A stretch of 64,000 nucleotides of DNA from Durusdinium trenchii (taxonomy: Eukaryota; Sar; Dinophyceae; Suessiales; Symbiodiniaceae): assembly GCA_963970005.1 (NCBI GenBank), contig CAXAMN010003669.1:1253717-1317716 (forward strand), read 5' to 3'. Every line of letters begins with the position of its first letter. Position 1 is the stretch's first letter. The position numbers and the translations under genes were made by a program. The notes below the pieces were generated by a model. It was not told the DNA's origin, searched no databases, and saw only the letters and a list, made by a program, of their open reading frames with translations. Positions 12,402-23,007 of the stretch are shown here, piece by piece.

Positions 12402-13480
12402 CTATATTTTGGGTTTCAAATTAGTGGCACTTCCACGGACCCCTGACCCGCGCATCGCCGTCAAGCTGTTGTCAAAACGCGACCAGGTTGGAGAGCTAAG
12501 TGTCTTGCAAATTACGCGGGCCGTAGAAGAAGAAGGCTTCTCTAAATTTCCATGAGACAGGAAGGAAGCGCTATGTGGCGCCACCACGTCGCAGGCTGTA
12601 AACTGCATACAGCCCGGTAAGCTCAAACGATTCAATAATGGAAGATACCACGGAATACTGGCTTGTGGAGGTAACCCTTGACAGGCCTGCAAAAGCCAGC
12701 GGCGAGCTAGGGTGGTTTCTAATACAACCTTCTCTGCTGCGCCTTTTCGGCGCCCGGTCTTGGTGTCAGGCAGCGACAACACTGCTCCCTGCTCAAAGAA
12801 GACAATCAAAAGCAGTAAGCAATAACGCTGCCACACCTATGAAATCTGGAAGGACAGCAAAACGTCTAACCCAGCAAACGCTCGAACCAAGAGAGGGCTG
12901 ATTGGCACGACCCTAATGGGATCTGCGAGGAAGCCCCTGGCTGAAGATGTGCTCCAACATGGAATCCAACTCGCTAAGGTCACGAATTTCCAGATGGCAG
13001 TCCTCCCCAAATTGCACAGTGGTGACTAAATGGTGACTAAAGCTACCTGATAACGTTGCAACATTCCAGGAGTCACTAGCTGTTCTGTCCGCACGACCCC
13101 TTTCCGCGCTTTGCGCCACTCTGGGGATATATCTGCTGGGTTGTCAGAGTGACAGGATGGTACCGGTACTCACGAGCTGAGCAGAGCGTTGAGCTTGCGC
13201 AAGCTTTTCGTCAATCGTGAAGACGATGTCCGGCCCTTTGTCACCACACAGGCAACCACATGTGAGTCAATCAGGTGAAGTACACGATGTTTGAACCGGT
13301 CGGCTTTCCGCAGGCGCCACTGCAAGCTTTTTACCACAGCCTGCAGCTCGAGACAGTTAAAGTGCCCGATGATGCCACTTAAAGCCGCTTATGATTTGCC
13401 ACCAGCGTTCAAAACCGCACGCCGATGCACGCCTTGAACCGAAAAGGGGTGCCTAGATCTAGACTAATATCAGTCCCGGA
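12402..13480 (-). mobile_element. Degenerate tyrosine-recombinase retroelement (DIRS-like), RNase H and recombinase remnants
   Basis: Read on the minus strand there are two adjacent domains, both broken by frameshifts and stops. At about 13370-13180 is an RNase H-like region (CLELQAVVKSLQWRLR, then LHLIDSHVVACVVTKGRTSS), followed near 13120 by NPADISPEWRKAR. At about 13080-12410 is a tyrosine recombinase: an N-terminal helical part (LDSMLEHIFSQG), TKTGRRKGAAE at 12727-12765, and the catalytic YSLRRGGAT at 12574-12600. The order RNase H then recombinase fits DIRS-type elements. No reverse transcriptase was recognised upstream, and no terminal repeats were found. It is on the same strand as the host genes and may sit in an intron of the carrier gene. 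Confidence 0.75.
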
Positions 13481-14790
13481 TTGATCTCCATGTCTCATGA
13501 TACCATGAACGAGTTGCGGGCGCTGAGCAGTTACATCCGGGTTGGTGACAAACTTGGGCGCAGTCGTCCACCCAGCGGGCGCTGGTGGCCCTGGAAGGCA
13601 ACGGAGCTTAGTGGGCCTAGTTGGCAACGTCGCATAACTCCAAAACCAGGAGAGAGAACACACAAAAGGTGTTGCCAATCATCGGGCAACCCAGGTCAAC
13701 CTTGACTTAGCGGGAGTCAGCTTGCCTGACAATGCGTTTGACAACATCATTCAACCCCATCAGCCGTTCCCTCTCCTAAAAGCTTGGAAATCGGAGATGT
13801 AGTGACCATATAATATGGAACGCCTCGTATTGAGCTGTCTGCCATGGAGCTGTTGCATCCTTCAACGCTCGCTCGATCCCTGCTGGCTGTTTAGGCGCAG
13901 TCTTCCTGGGCAAGCAGCGGGTAAAGGTTGGCAGGACTAGGCCAGAGGTGTAATTGCGGCCATCATCAACCTAAGAAAAAGTCTGTATGACTGGGTTCAT
14001 TGAAGATGAATCCGAGGATGATGAGAAATCCTATGATGTCGAAGACGGTTTGTCCTACAAAGCACGGACCTTAGATATTGAGTACAAGGTTAGGTGGATT
14101 TAGTCCCTGGAACCGAATCACTGCTCACTCGAGTCCCGCACCAATTCTCAACCTGCGACATATGCAGTCACATGGCTAGTGTCGAGGGCAAAGCTGGGGA
14201 CGATGGATCCTCCTTCTTGTCCTCTAAAGCACCGACCTTAGATATTGAGTCCGAGGCTGAAAGCGCGGCTGCACATTGCAACCATGGCTGCCAACTGTTT
14301 TTGAGTATTGGCAACCTGGACTCATGGATTGGTTCTTCTCCGTCCAGCACTTTCTGAAGCAGGATCTGGTTGAGAATCGAGAAGTCAGCCAAAGATTTGC
14401 TTAATGGCTTCAGCTTTTATATGTTGTTTATTGGTTTCGTTACAGTTACTGAGTGGTGCGTATTGCTTTTGAATTGATGAAAAATGTACGAAAATGTGAA
14501 TATTCAACTTTGAAAAACAAGTATTTCAAAAGGTAACGGAAAGAGCATCAAAACAAAAACAAAAACTCGGCACCAATGGATCAAAATCACATTTGAAAAC
14601 ATAAAGCCCGACTTTCTAGCTTCTGGCCCAGTCTCAAGCATACCGACCACGCACATCCAGCACCATAACGGCTTGAGTGCCATTCAAGCTCACGCTGCCG
14701 CTGACAAGAGTTATCAGGAAATGCCGTGGAGTCTACATGAGTCTACAGTGGTCAGCGGCTTCGAGAAGTTTGCTGCGGCTTCTTCACGAC
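13481..14790. other. Stretch without a confident gene; internal duplication
   Basis: Two related segments about 166 bp apart share the core GACCTTAGATATTGAGT (copies near 14053-14085 and 14219-14251). No coding exon is convincing. This stretch may hold the 5' part of the decayed retroelement, but no reverse transcriptase motif was recognised. Confidence 0.4.
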
Positions 14791-14950
14791 CTGTGAAGTC
14801 TTCAATCTTCGACCCAGGGGTCTGGATTCAAGATTTCTGGGCAAGACCCCTGTGATATCTTCAATCTTCAATCCAGGGATCTGGATTGAAGATTTCTGGG
14901 CAAGACCCTGTGAAATCTTCAACCTTCCATCCAGAGATCTGCATTGCAAT
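14791..14950. repeat. 59-bp tandem repeat, about 2.7 copies
   Basis: Units start at 14791, 14850 and 14908 with CTGTGA(A/T)(G/A)TCTTCAA and contain GGATCTGGATT and GATTTCTGGGCAAGACC. The 59/58-bp periods are not multiples of three, so this is not a coding repeat. Confidence 0.85.
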
Positions 14951-15803
14951 CTTGCATCCCAAGCCTGACAGCTGTTCAGACTTGAAAATCCGAAGTCCAA
15001 TTGTGTGTAAGACTGTGTAAGTACACGTCTTTGGAAGAGCATCAAAGGTGGATCTCAATATTCAATACTCTCAATATGAACGAGTCTCGAGCGCCGAGCG
15101 GAGAATATCAAATCTCTTGAGGAGCTCTCTGGCTCTTCTGCATCAATCCGGCGATCTCCCCATCCATGCCGCGAATCGCAGCATCTCGCAGCTGGAAACT
15201 TCACCAAGCCACTTTGCCCGAAGCTCTTGTACAAGACCCGCTCGCGATCCACCTGGAACTGTGGAGAAGTGGTACCTCTTGGAGTCTTCGACTGTAACAG
15301 GAACCCACAGAGGAACATGGGAAACAGTCTTTCAAGAGTCTCAGTCTGGAGCATAAACACTATATCCACCAAGCATGTCTGAGTTTGCACACCTGCATTT
15401 GGATGGCCACACGCCCTGAACATGTTACCAAAGTTTGGGGTGATATTTGAGTGAATTCCCTGAATTCCCCCCTGGACCATCTCTCCTTGCTTAATTTCGG
15501 AGTGCCTGAAGACGCACTGTGATCATGGCCAAGGGGTTAAAGATGCTGTCCTCAACATGGCCGCTCTCGGAAAAGAGGCCACATGCAAAAACAAAATACG
15601 GTTCTCATCTTTTCTCAAGAACCCAGCAGCACATCACATCTGCAGTGCATCATGTACAGTCCCACCCGGCCACCACCAATCAAGTACATGACATATGAAC
15701 TCCTCGCTACATCTGCCGCGCATTTGGAGGGGGTGCAAGGAGGAAGACAGAGACTTCTGAAGGCTTCACAGCTTTCAGGCAACCTTGGTCCAACTCTCAT
15801 CAC

Positions 15804-15959
15804 CCGGAGGACCATGTTGGCTGCAAACCTGCGCCGAAGCCACTCAGCTCCCACCCGCTGAAGGAGCCCAGCGTCCGTCACTGCGGCGCCCAGCCCAGCA
15901 CTCAGCACGTCCAAGGCCATCCCGTCCACGAGAGCTCCAGGAAGGGATGGAGGTCGGAC
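15804..15959 (-). CDS. Exon of unknown minus-strand gene (2 of 2 seen)
   Basis: This 156-bp, 52-codon exon has an AG|G acceptor and a GT donor, both in phase 0. It encodes a helical, Leu/Ala/Arg-rich segment (LQRVGAEWLRRRFAANMVLR at its end). It joins in frame to the exon at 16031-16117. The family is not recognised. A further candidate exon of the same gene (GMDGEIAGLMQKSQRAPQE) lies near 15110-15190, but its acceptor is unclear. Confidence 0.55.
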
Positions 15960-16030
15960 CTCATGGTCATTAACCCCGGCCGCGGCCACACCCAAAGAGA
16001 ATGCCTTGGCCGGAAGAATCTCAAGGTCAC

Positions 16031-16117
16031 CTGGACTTTACGAGTGAGGTGCAGAACTTGCCAGGTTTGCAGATGTGTCATGTCCTTGCGCGTACCACTG
16101 ATGACGATGTGCGCAAC
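16031..16117 (-). CDS. Exon of unknown minus-strand gene (1 of 2 seen)
   Basis: This 87-bp, 29-codon exon encodes VAHIVISGTRKDMTHLQTWQ and nine more residues. It has an AAG|G acceptor and a CAG|GT donor, phase 0 at both ends, and splices in frame to 15804-15959. No domain was recognised. Confidence 0.5.
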
Positions 16118-19100
16118 CTTCCACACCCGACCGAGGACCCGGCACTGGTTAATGACTGCTGGTTAATGGGCCGCGCGTGCCATTGCAGCCCAGCAATCAA
16201 TGGAGCGAGTCTGAGACGGGGTCGTCGTAGTCCACTGTTTGTCAAGCATGCCTTGCCTATGATGCACTCCGCCCCAAGGTTGGAAGGTGGGTTCAAGGAA
16301 CATGCATGATCTAAAAGCATCCCCACATGCACATGCAGCACCCAAACCATTAAGCCAGCCCTGGAAATGGAAAGATTCCGCCTTGCAACAGGTCGCGTCG
16401 CACTTTGTCGGGGACAGTCCCCAATTCATGGCAGCATCATCGGAAGCTGCATTGCAAGAATAAGAATTTGATACACTCCCAACTACTTGGCAGTGAAGAA
16501 CTCCTATGCCCCAGATTGGTGTGCTTCTTTCGTGCCGACCGGATGCTGCGTTCGCGCTTTGAGCCGGCGTCCAACAGCTGAACAGGGGTCCATCCCAACA
16601 GCGAAGCCGTCCATCCCACATGGTGTGAGTCCTCTTCTTTGGCAGTGGACTGGTGGACGGATGGTGGACGGGGGAGGTTTCGTCCTGGCCAATCGGCCTT
16701 TGAACACCTTCTGGTGACATTCCATGACCATGGCATAGCTAACCTCAATCAACCTCTGAGAGCTGCGACCTCCCCCGGGTGAGTAAATCAGCACCTGTCT
16801 CATGGACGGCTCAAACGCCGCAAGTTACATCCGCGGGTTCCCAAGAAAAGAAGAATCGTTACTCCTTGGAGGGCTATGGTGTCATCACACACGTTCCATT
16901 TGCGACAACACCTCCTGGTTCTTCAATGCCAAGGTCTTGGAACATGGTTGCACGCTTTTCAACAGGTCGTGGAATGTCGGTTTCAACGGCCTCACTTCAG
17001 TTCCAAACAATCCCGACAACTCATATTATGTGCATATGTGTGTGCGTAGAATGAAAACTGTGGATATATATATATATCACTCGCAAATCTGGGACTCCAA
17101 ATTGCCCTGGGCAACTACCATAGCTGCCAGGTGTACAATCCTTTCTCCTGGCAGCCTGGCACTTGGAATGGTCCTTTCCCCAGCTTGAATGCCTCAGCCC
17201 ATAGCAGTTGATGCAGCTGCCATGGCACCCCCAGCTTCACTTCCATGATCTGCGACACGCCAACCAGGAGCCCCAACTGCCGTCATGAGCCGCTCCAGCA
17301 ATGGCCAGCCTCAGCGATCGGCAAGAAACGGCAGTGGGAGCCGCTGAGCACGAAAAACCGGTGTTCAATGATGTTCAATGAGTGATTTGTTGCGCGTTTC
17401 TATCGGCCTGACTAGGGCCATGGGAACTTGTCCTGTTGAGGGGTGACATGTCATGGAAAATGGTTTTCTTGAGGCGTTTCAACTCCCATCGCCACCTCGA
17501 GGCGTTCCTGTCGAGGCGAGTTCCCTACGGTGGGACTCATCGCGGTTTGTCCAGGCGCATCGGCTCCCACTGCTACACCGTCTATAGGCTGAAAATGGCT
17601 GAAACCGCCTCTACACTGCTACGGGCTGAATGCCAAGCTTTGTGGAGAAAAACCACATGTGTCCAGAGAACATCATATACATTGTACATAATATAAATAT
17701 ATTATGGTAATATATGGCACCCCCCCAAGAGTGGTACAACCTTCCAACCATATTGCGGGGCAAAGTCACCGACCAGCGGTTGAACCAATGAGGTTGGAGG
17801 TCCAAATCGACCGTTCTCTGGGCCACCACACGCTTGGCCTCCACCTCAGGCGCCTCAGGGACCGCCCCAAAGCTGTCGGAGAACACAAACCAGAATTTTT
17901 ACTGAAGAGTGTGATGGTTCAATGTTTCATTGCGGAAAACCAAAGAAAACACCAAGTTCAGGAACACACTATGAAAAAATGGCATTAGTATGCCCATTTC
18001 CCGCAGCAACGGCCATGCCGAGGTTATCACACAACATACGCCCACTCCTCCATCCCTTGGAGCAGTGCTCCATGCTCTTGCGCGGAGCAGGGTGCACCAG
18101 GCACACGCGCGTCGTATTTGATCGCATTTGGTGACAGTCGGATTTCGAACGACCTTTCGGGTGGGTGCATGCTCGCATCTTCGTGGGAGCCCCATCCAGG
18201 GCACTCAGCGTCTTGCAGATCGTCACAAATGCCATATCAATGGGAGTCGAGCGCGCATTGATTGGCACAACGAAACATTAACATCTTCACTGGTCTTGCA
18301 ATACTGCGCTAGTTTTGGTCCATTCAAAGGTTCGTTGCTTGACGTCGTTGCCGTTGTTCTGGTGGTTTCTGGACCCGCCTCATGTTCACCCGACCTATCC
18401 CGAAGCAAGACCCTGAGTCTGTCGTAGGGTCGGGGCCGTTCACGGCGCCAGCCCGTGCAAATTCACCGCGGGGGGCGGTCGAAGGCTCTATGACACCAGC
18501 TTTGCAGATAGCTAACATGCTTCACTCAGCTCAATACCCTAAAACTATCTAAAACTCACTGGAGAGGGCGAGCTCCCCTGTACCTCAGCGAACGGCAAGA
18601 CCTCCAAGCAGACTACGGGTCTTCTGTATGCGGTTCTCGGTTTTGGTAGTTCGCTATGTCGTTTTACAAGGTTCTGAGTGGTTTGAACATCCCTCGCAGA
18701 TTATGACCTGCGGGCAAAGAGTTTATGTCAATACGAAAGCTGAGAAGCAGCCGAAAGGCAGCTCTTGTCAAAGGAACCGGCCCCTCTCTAGCAGTTGCCA
18801 CTGGGACGCGTGCCTTTGTAGAATGAAACTTCATCGTCAAACATGTTTGCCAGTACCGATGCACTGACTGCTTTGCCAAGCGGAATATTGCCGACCTCTC
18901 TTCCATATGGCCCACGCGAACTTGTGAGAACTTTGGCATCAATGTTCGTGACCTAAGTTGGGAGGTGACCGCTGCGGCAGCCTTTGCGCAACAAACGGCT
19001 CTCGTTTCGTTTTCGATTTGGTTATCGATCATGGACTGGGATTTTTGTCGGAAGCCGCGTGAGGAAACCTTTGGGCAGGAGGCTGCAGAGACAAAGCAAG

Positions 19101-20350
19101 CGTTGTGCAGCCTGCCACGGGCGTAAGCAACTTGCCTGTAGCCAGTCAGTACGATAGCTTACTTGCGCATAGTGCGCCAATGGTGCAAACAGCTTGCCTG
19201 TGACCACCCAGTCCACTAGCTTCGTTGCGTGCACGCAGCGTTGTGGAACTTGAGGCAATCATCATCATCAACTTACTGTAGGTGGAACATGATCTCATAG
19301 TTCAAGTTATCGATTTTTGTAGTTCACTATATATGTATATCTGGTTTTACAGGGTTTTGGGCAACCTACATCATGGAAAGACCCCAACAGTGAACTCTTA
19401 CATGAACAGTTTTGCCTGTTGCTCATTTCCTTTCTGGCTTCCATCCACCCCACAGCACCCATGGCCATTGAGAGTGTTCTCCGGATATCACCGCCAGAGC
19501 GGCCAAAGCCGGTCCAACCGGTCATCTATTGAATCAAACGATGAACCTCAAGACCGTGAAAAAAGGAAAGCCAGGAGACATCAAGCAGATATGAAGGTGT
19601 AAACACCGGATCAACGTCTATAATGTCCGTTGCCCTCTTCTCTCACTTCTGTCATCAAAAAGCTTGCACCATTGGACTCAACGCTCTGCAATGCTGGTTG
19701 GACTCAAGGTCCGCGCAGCCCTCCTGCCCTTTCAGCCGGTGCGTCGTGTCGCCGAACCGCCGGTCGCGCCGCCCACGAGGCTTCCGCCGGCGCGAAGCGA
19801 GGGTGTCACGGAGCCAGTGCTGACCAGCAGGGAACGGGTCTGTTTCAGAGTGGATGAGCGGACCAGGCAGTTTGGTCCGTTTCGGTGTCGTGAGACCGGT
19901 CCCAAAACCATCTCTGGACCGATCTTCGACAAAGGCTCAGATTGGTGTGCCATCTTGGCAAGCATGCTGGTATGTATGTAAGCGTATCAGCGTATCACCC
20001 GTGGCACACATATATATATATTCTATTATATATAATTATGTGTCTGTTACGATGGTTAGATAACATATCGATACGGATATACATAACTCATGGTGTTCTG
20101 TTCTGCTGTTTCTGCTCTACAAGTTTGGTCAGATTTGTTGACCATTGAGTCAGGTTCATCCATCCACTGCAGGATAGACGTACTTATAGGTCCGCCAGAC
20201 TGAATCACTGTTTCACGATTCTCTGCAGTGCATCTAGGTGTTTGAGCGCTCAGTTTGACCAACGCGCAACCGACCTGGGACCTGGGATAGCGATCGCATT
20301 CTCTGCGGCTCGGATTGGAATCATTCGGTGGCACTCAGGCGCTCTCCGGC
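16118..20350. other. Stretch without a confident gene
   Basis: Weak minus-strand candidates are EAKRVVAQRT near 17825-17855, behind a GAG|G acceptor, and FVTICKTLSALDG near 18190-18235. No chain could be built. TA repeats occur near 17065, 17690-17720 and 20008-20040. Confidence 0.4.
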
Positions 20351-21311
20351 TCACGCGCATACTCCGACTCGAATTGAGTTCGCCCTCTGGGAGAGACCCA
20401 CACTTGGCAACACATCGTGTTGGTGAAACATGCGCCAAATCACTGGATCTACATACTTTTCCAGTGTCACCATATCGGCTCTCCCCAGTGGGATCTTCAC
20501 TCGCCGCTCTGGCTGTAGGATCTGGAGATGCCTGACTGTTGAGCTGGGATCACACTGTCCTTCAAATTGCAAGGGTTCCCACGGCACTTTTATTCCCTTC
20601 TGCATCCTTCTGTAAGGTCCAAGGCTTAGATCGACTTCTGCTGGACCAGAGGGAGGCCTCATGGTGCAGCCCCCCTCCATTGGTCTGGCAGGAGTGGCGG
20701 CCATGAGTGCACTCCCCAGTGCGGGCTTCAATTGGCTTGGATGGTATAAACCTATCAATAGCGAGCCCAAGGCGTGGTCTTCACCGCCTCCCAAAGCAGA
20801 AGAAGAAGAAGAACCGTCTAATTTCTTTCCAGTCTTTCTGATACTACTAGTTCGGGGGAAGGTACCTTCTTCACTCGGCCTTTCGGTCTTCACCCCCAAA
20901 AAACGAGCTCTGCCCTTGCGTGGGCAATTTTCCAAACGCTGGGCGACCGCGAAAAGCGGCAGCGGTTTTCAAGGGTTTCCAGCGTGTTGAGTTCAAGTCT
21001 AGGCCCAGGCCAGTGTTGCGTGTCCAGTTGTTAAATGCAAACATGACGTACAATGTTTCTTGATATGTTGCGTGTCCAGTGCTCCCTTCACCTTTCAGCC
21101 GCCGACAAGTGAAGTTCAAGTTTCTCCGGGGTCGTCTTTCCCCCCGGCATTTGGCGTGGTGGGACACGGCCTCGTCTTGTGGCAGAGCCCTCAGAAAAAA
21201 GCTATTCAGGGTTGGCTTTTGAGCTGGCACATTCCTGCGACTTGGCAAATGTTCTATGATTTTCCTAACCTGCGCGATGGATGCCAACAATGTGGATGCG
21301 ACCTCTCTCAA
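20351..21311 (-). other. Two overlapping minus-strand ORFs of unknown origin
   Basis: A 146-codon frame (21311-20871) and a 194-codon frame (20935-20351) overlap in different frames. Both are basic and of even composition. They could be a frameshifted retroelement ORF or chance open frames; a stop-free run this long is borderline in 64 kb. No motif was recognised and no splice boundaries are needed to read them. Confidence 0.25.
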
Positions 21312-22513
21312 GCGGTCAAGACCTGTGTGGACATGTACACGGTTCTGATTCTGTTTGATTCTGAAAGTTCCCTATATCATAGCTTATGTCCTAGAAAGTC
21401 ACGATCTGACGATGTGCAAGTAGCTTTTTAAAGCGCAAATGCTTTTGACCCAAAGGCCTTCTCACCAACCCTGATGTTGTTCGCGGACCGTCGCGGAAAA
21501 GACGTGGGGAACCCCACCGGCTGCTGAGCAAAACGCGGAGGTCGAAGCCGAAAGGGCTTCTTGCCGAAAGGATCCGAAAGGGTTTCTTTAATCGGGATCG
21601 ATCAGGATGCAAATGGCAGAGACTGAAGGCCCTTCGGGGTGCCAAGTCCTATATGTGGTAAAAACACCCAACACACTCTTGGATTCTTTCCCCCACATTG
21701 CGGTTCTCATCAGTTCCTCAGCCTAAGGAAGCAGAGATGACTCAGAGGACAAACCATTCAACAGCACAGAACAAGTGGACCATCACATCACTCAGCGCCA
21801 AACCCAACACATAACACATAGATAGAGAACAAGGTTCCTTTCTCCACCAGTCACGGATTGGGACAACCCCAGTCCAATTCGCAACTGCTGGTTCCCCAGA
21901 GGGTGGTTCGTAGGGGTCCCACATAGCACCCCCAGCAATTGTTCCGGGCAGGGGGAAGCACAAGATCTAATTACACTCAACTTGGGGTTTCTCAAGATCT
22001 GGGCCTCCTTCCCACAAAACCCGGTGACACAGTAACATCCCACAAACTGATCTGTGTATCCAGTCTTTCCTGAGGTTCCAGTATCTTCCGGTGATGCTTC
22101 ATGAACAAGTTGCAGTATCGCCCTGACAGCTCGGCCCAGCCGTTTCCGACATACGCCTACATACACCTACAAGTACCCCAATGGCATGCCAAGGTGTCTC
22201 GAGCTTTCTTTGCAACTGACTTTTGGCTCTTGGATCGTTTCTCCGTTCACCGTTCTGATGCTCCTCCGCATCTCCAGTGCCAGCGGAGGCGTGGGATCTT
22301 GCTGTGAGATACTGGAATCTCGAGGGGTGACCAGGCAGTGCACTTGTTTTCCGATCAGATTCCTCTTAGATCTCTTAGCCATCATGCACACTGCGGATCT
22401 GTGGCCAGGTGGGTTACCTTGCCTACGCTCGGCCTCAGCCGGTCTCCTCCTGACTCCAGCACGACCACAGCGGCCAGTGGCCGGCGCTCTTGCGGCCGCT
22501 CAGCCCAGCTCAC

Positions 22514-22598
22514 CCTCGTCGCTCAAGGTAAAGTCGATGTCGGTGGGCTCGCAATACTTCTCGCCCTTGCAGCGCTGGCATAGCTCTTGGGATGGCAT
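22514..22598 (-). CDS. Candidate exon with CxxC motif
   Basis: This 85-bp minus segment begins with ATG and ends at a GT donor (G|GTGAGC). It encodes ELCQRCKGEKYCEPTDIDF, with a CxxC pair and a third Cys that could bind zinc. Codon choice is GC-ending, like the confirmed exons. It lies just below the 3' end of the kinase gene, so it may start the next gene. Possible continuation: MRRSIRTVNGETIQEP near 22205-22275. Confidence 0.45.
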
Positions 22599-22770
22599 GA
22601 CGATGGAGGAAGCGGTAGGTTTCGCATTCCCACGGTCAGTGCTTGGTCGGAGTATATGCTTCATTGCTGGGCCAGTCGCATGGCCAGAAGTGCCTTTCAG
22701 TCTCAGGATGCCACGATGGCCAAAGGCTTTGGAACTGCACTAGGGGATCATCTTGTGATTGTTTCAATTT

Positions 22771-22846
22771 ACATATATGACATATATTATATTAATACAT
22801 ATCTATATAATAATACTATATATTATATATATATATATTAAAGGAA
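22771..22846. repeat. TA-rich simple repeat
   Basis: This is an AT-only tract with long TATATA runs, next to the putative stop codon of the kinase gene. Confidence 0.8.
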
Positions 22847-23007
22847 TTTAAAGGATAAAAAGGTCTCGTGTCCGCGAGAGTTGTACGCCACTTGCTCAGA
22901 ACCCCACGGCCGATTCTCACCCTCCAAGTCTACGTTCGATGGGAACCCGTCCAAAGGTCCAGGGTCCGGCACCAACGACGTACCGCTTTTGCTCCCGTTC
23001 AGGACAG
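22838..23007 (-). CDS. Putative C-terminal tail exon of the PKG-like kinase
   Basis: A minus frame reads LVPDPGPLDGFPSNVDLEGE and stays open to a TAA at 22838-22840. The pattern GP.D..SN.D is what AGC kinases carry after the PFxPK segment. No AG|G acceptor marks its start, and GAGG|GTGAG inside it could be a donor, so both its boundaries and the stop are tentative. Confidence 0.45.

Noticed and set aside
13140..13270. Ordinary host exon reading DIVFTIDEKLAQAQRSAQL with a GTGAGT donor
   Set aside because: Another frame of the same strand gives a continuous RNase H-like sequence extending far in both directions and followed by NPAD, so this is the retroelement remnant.
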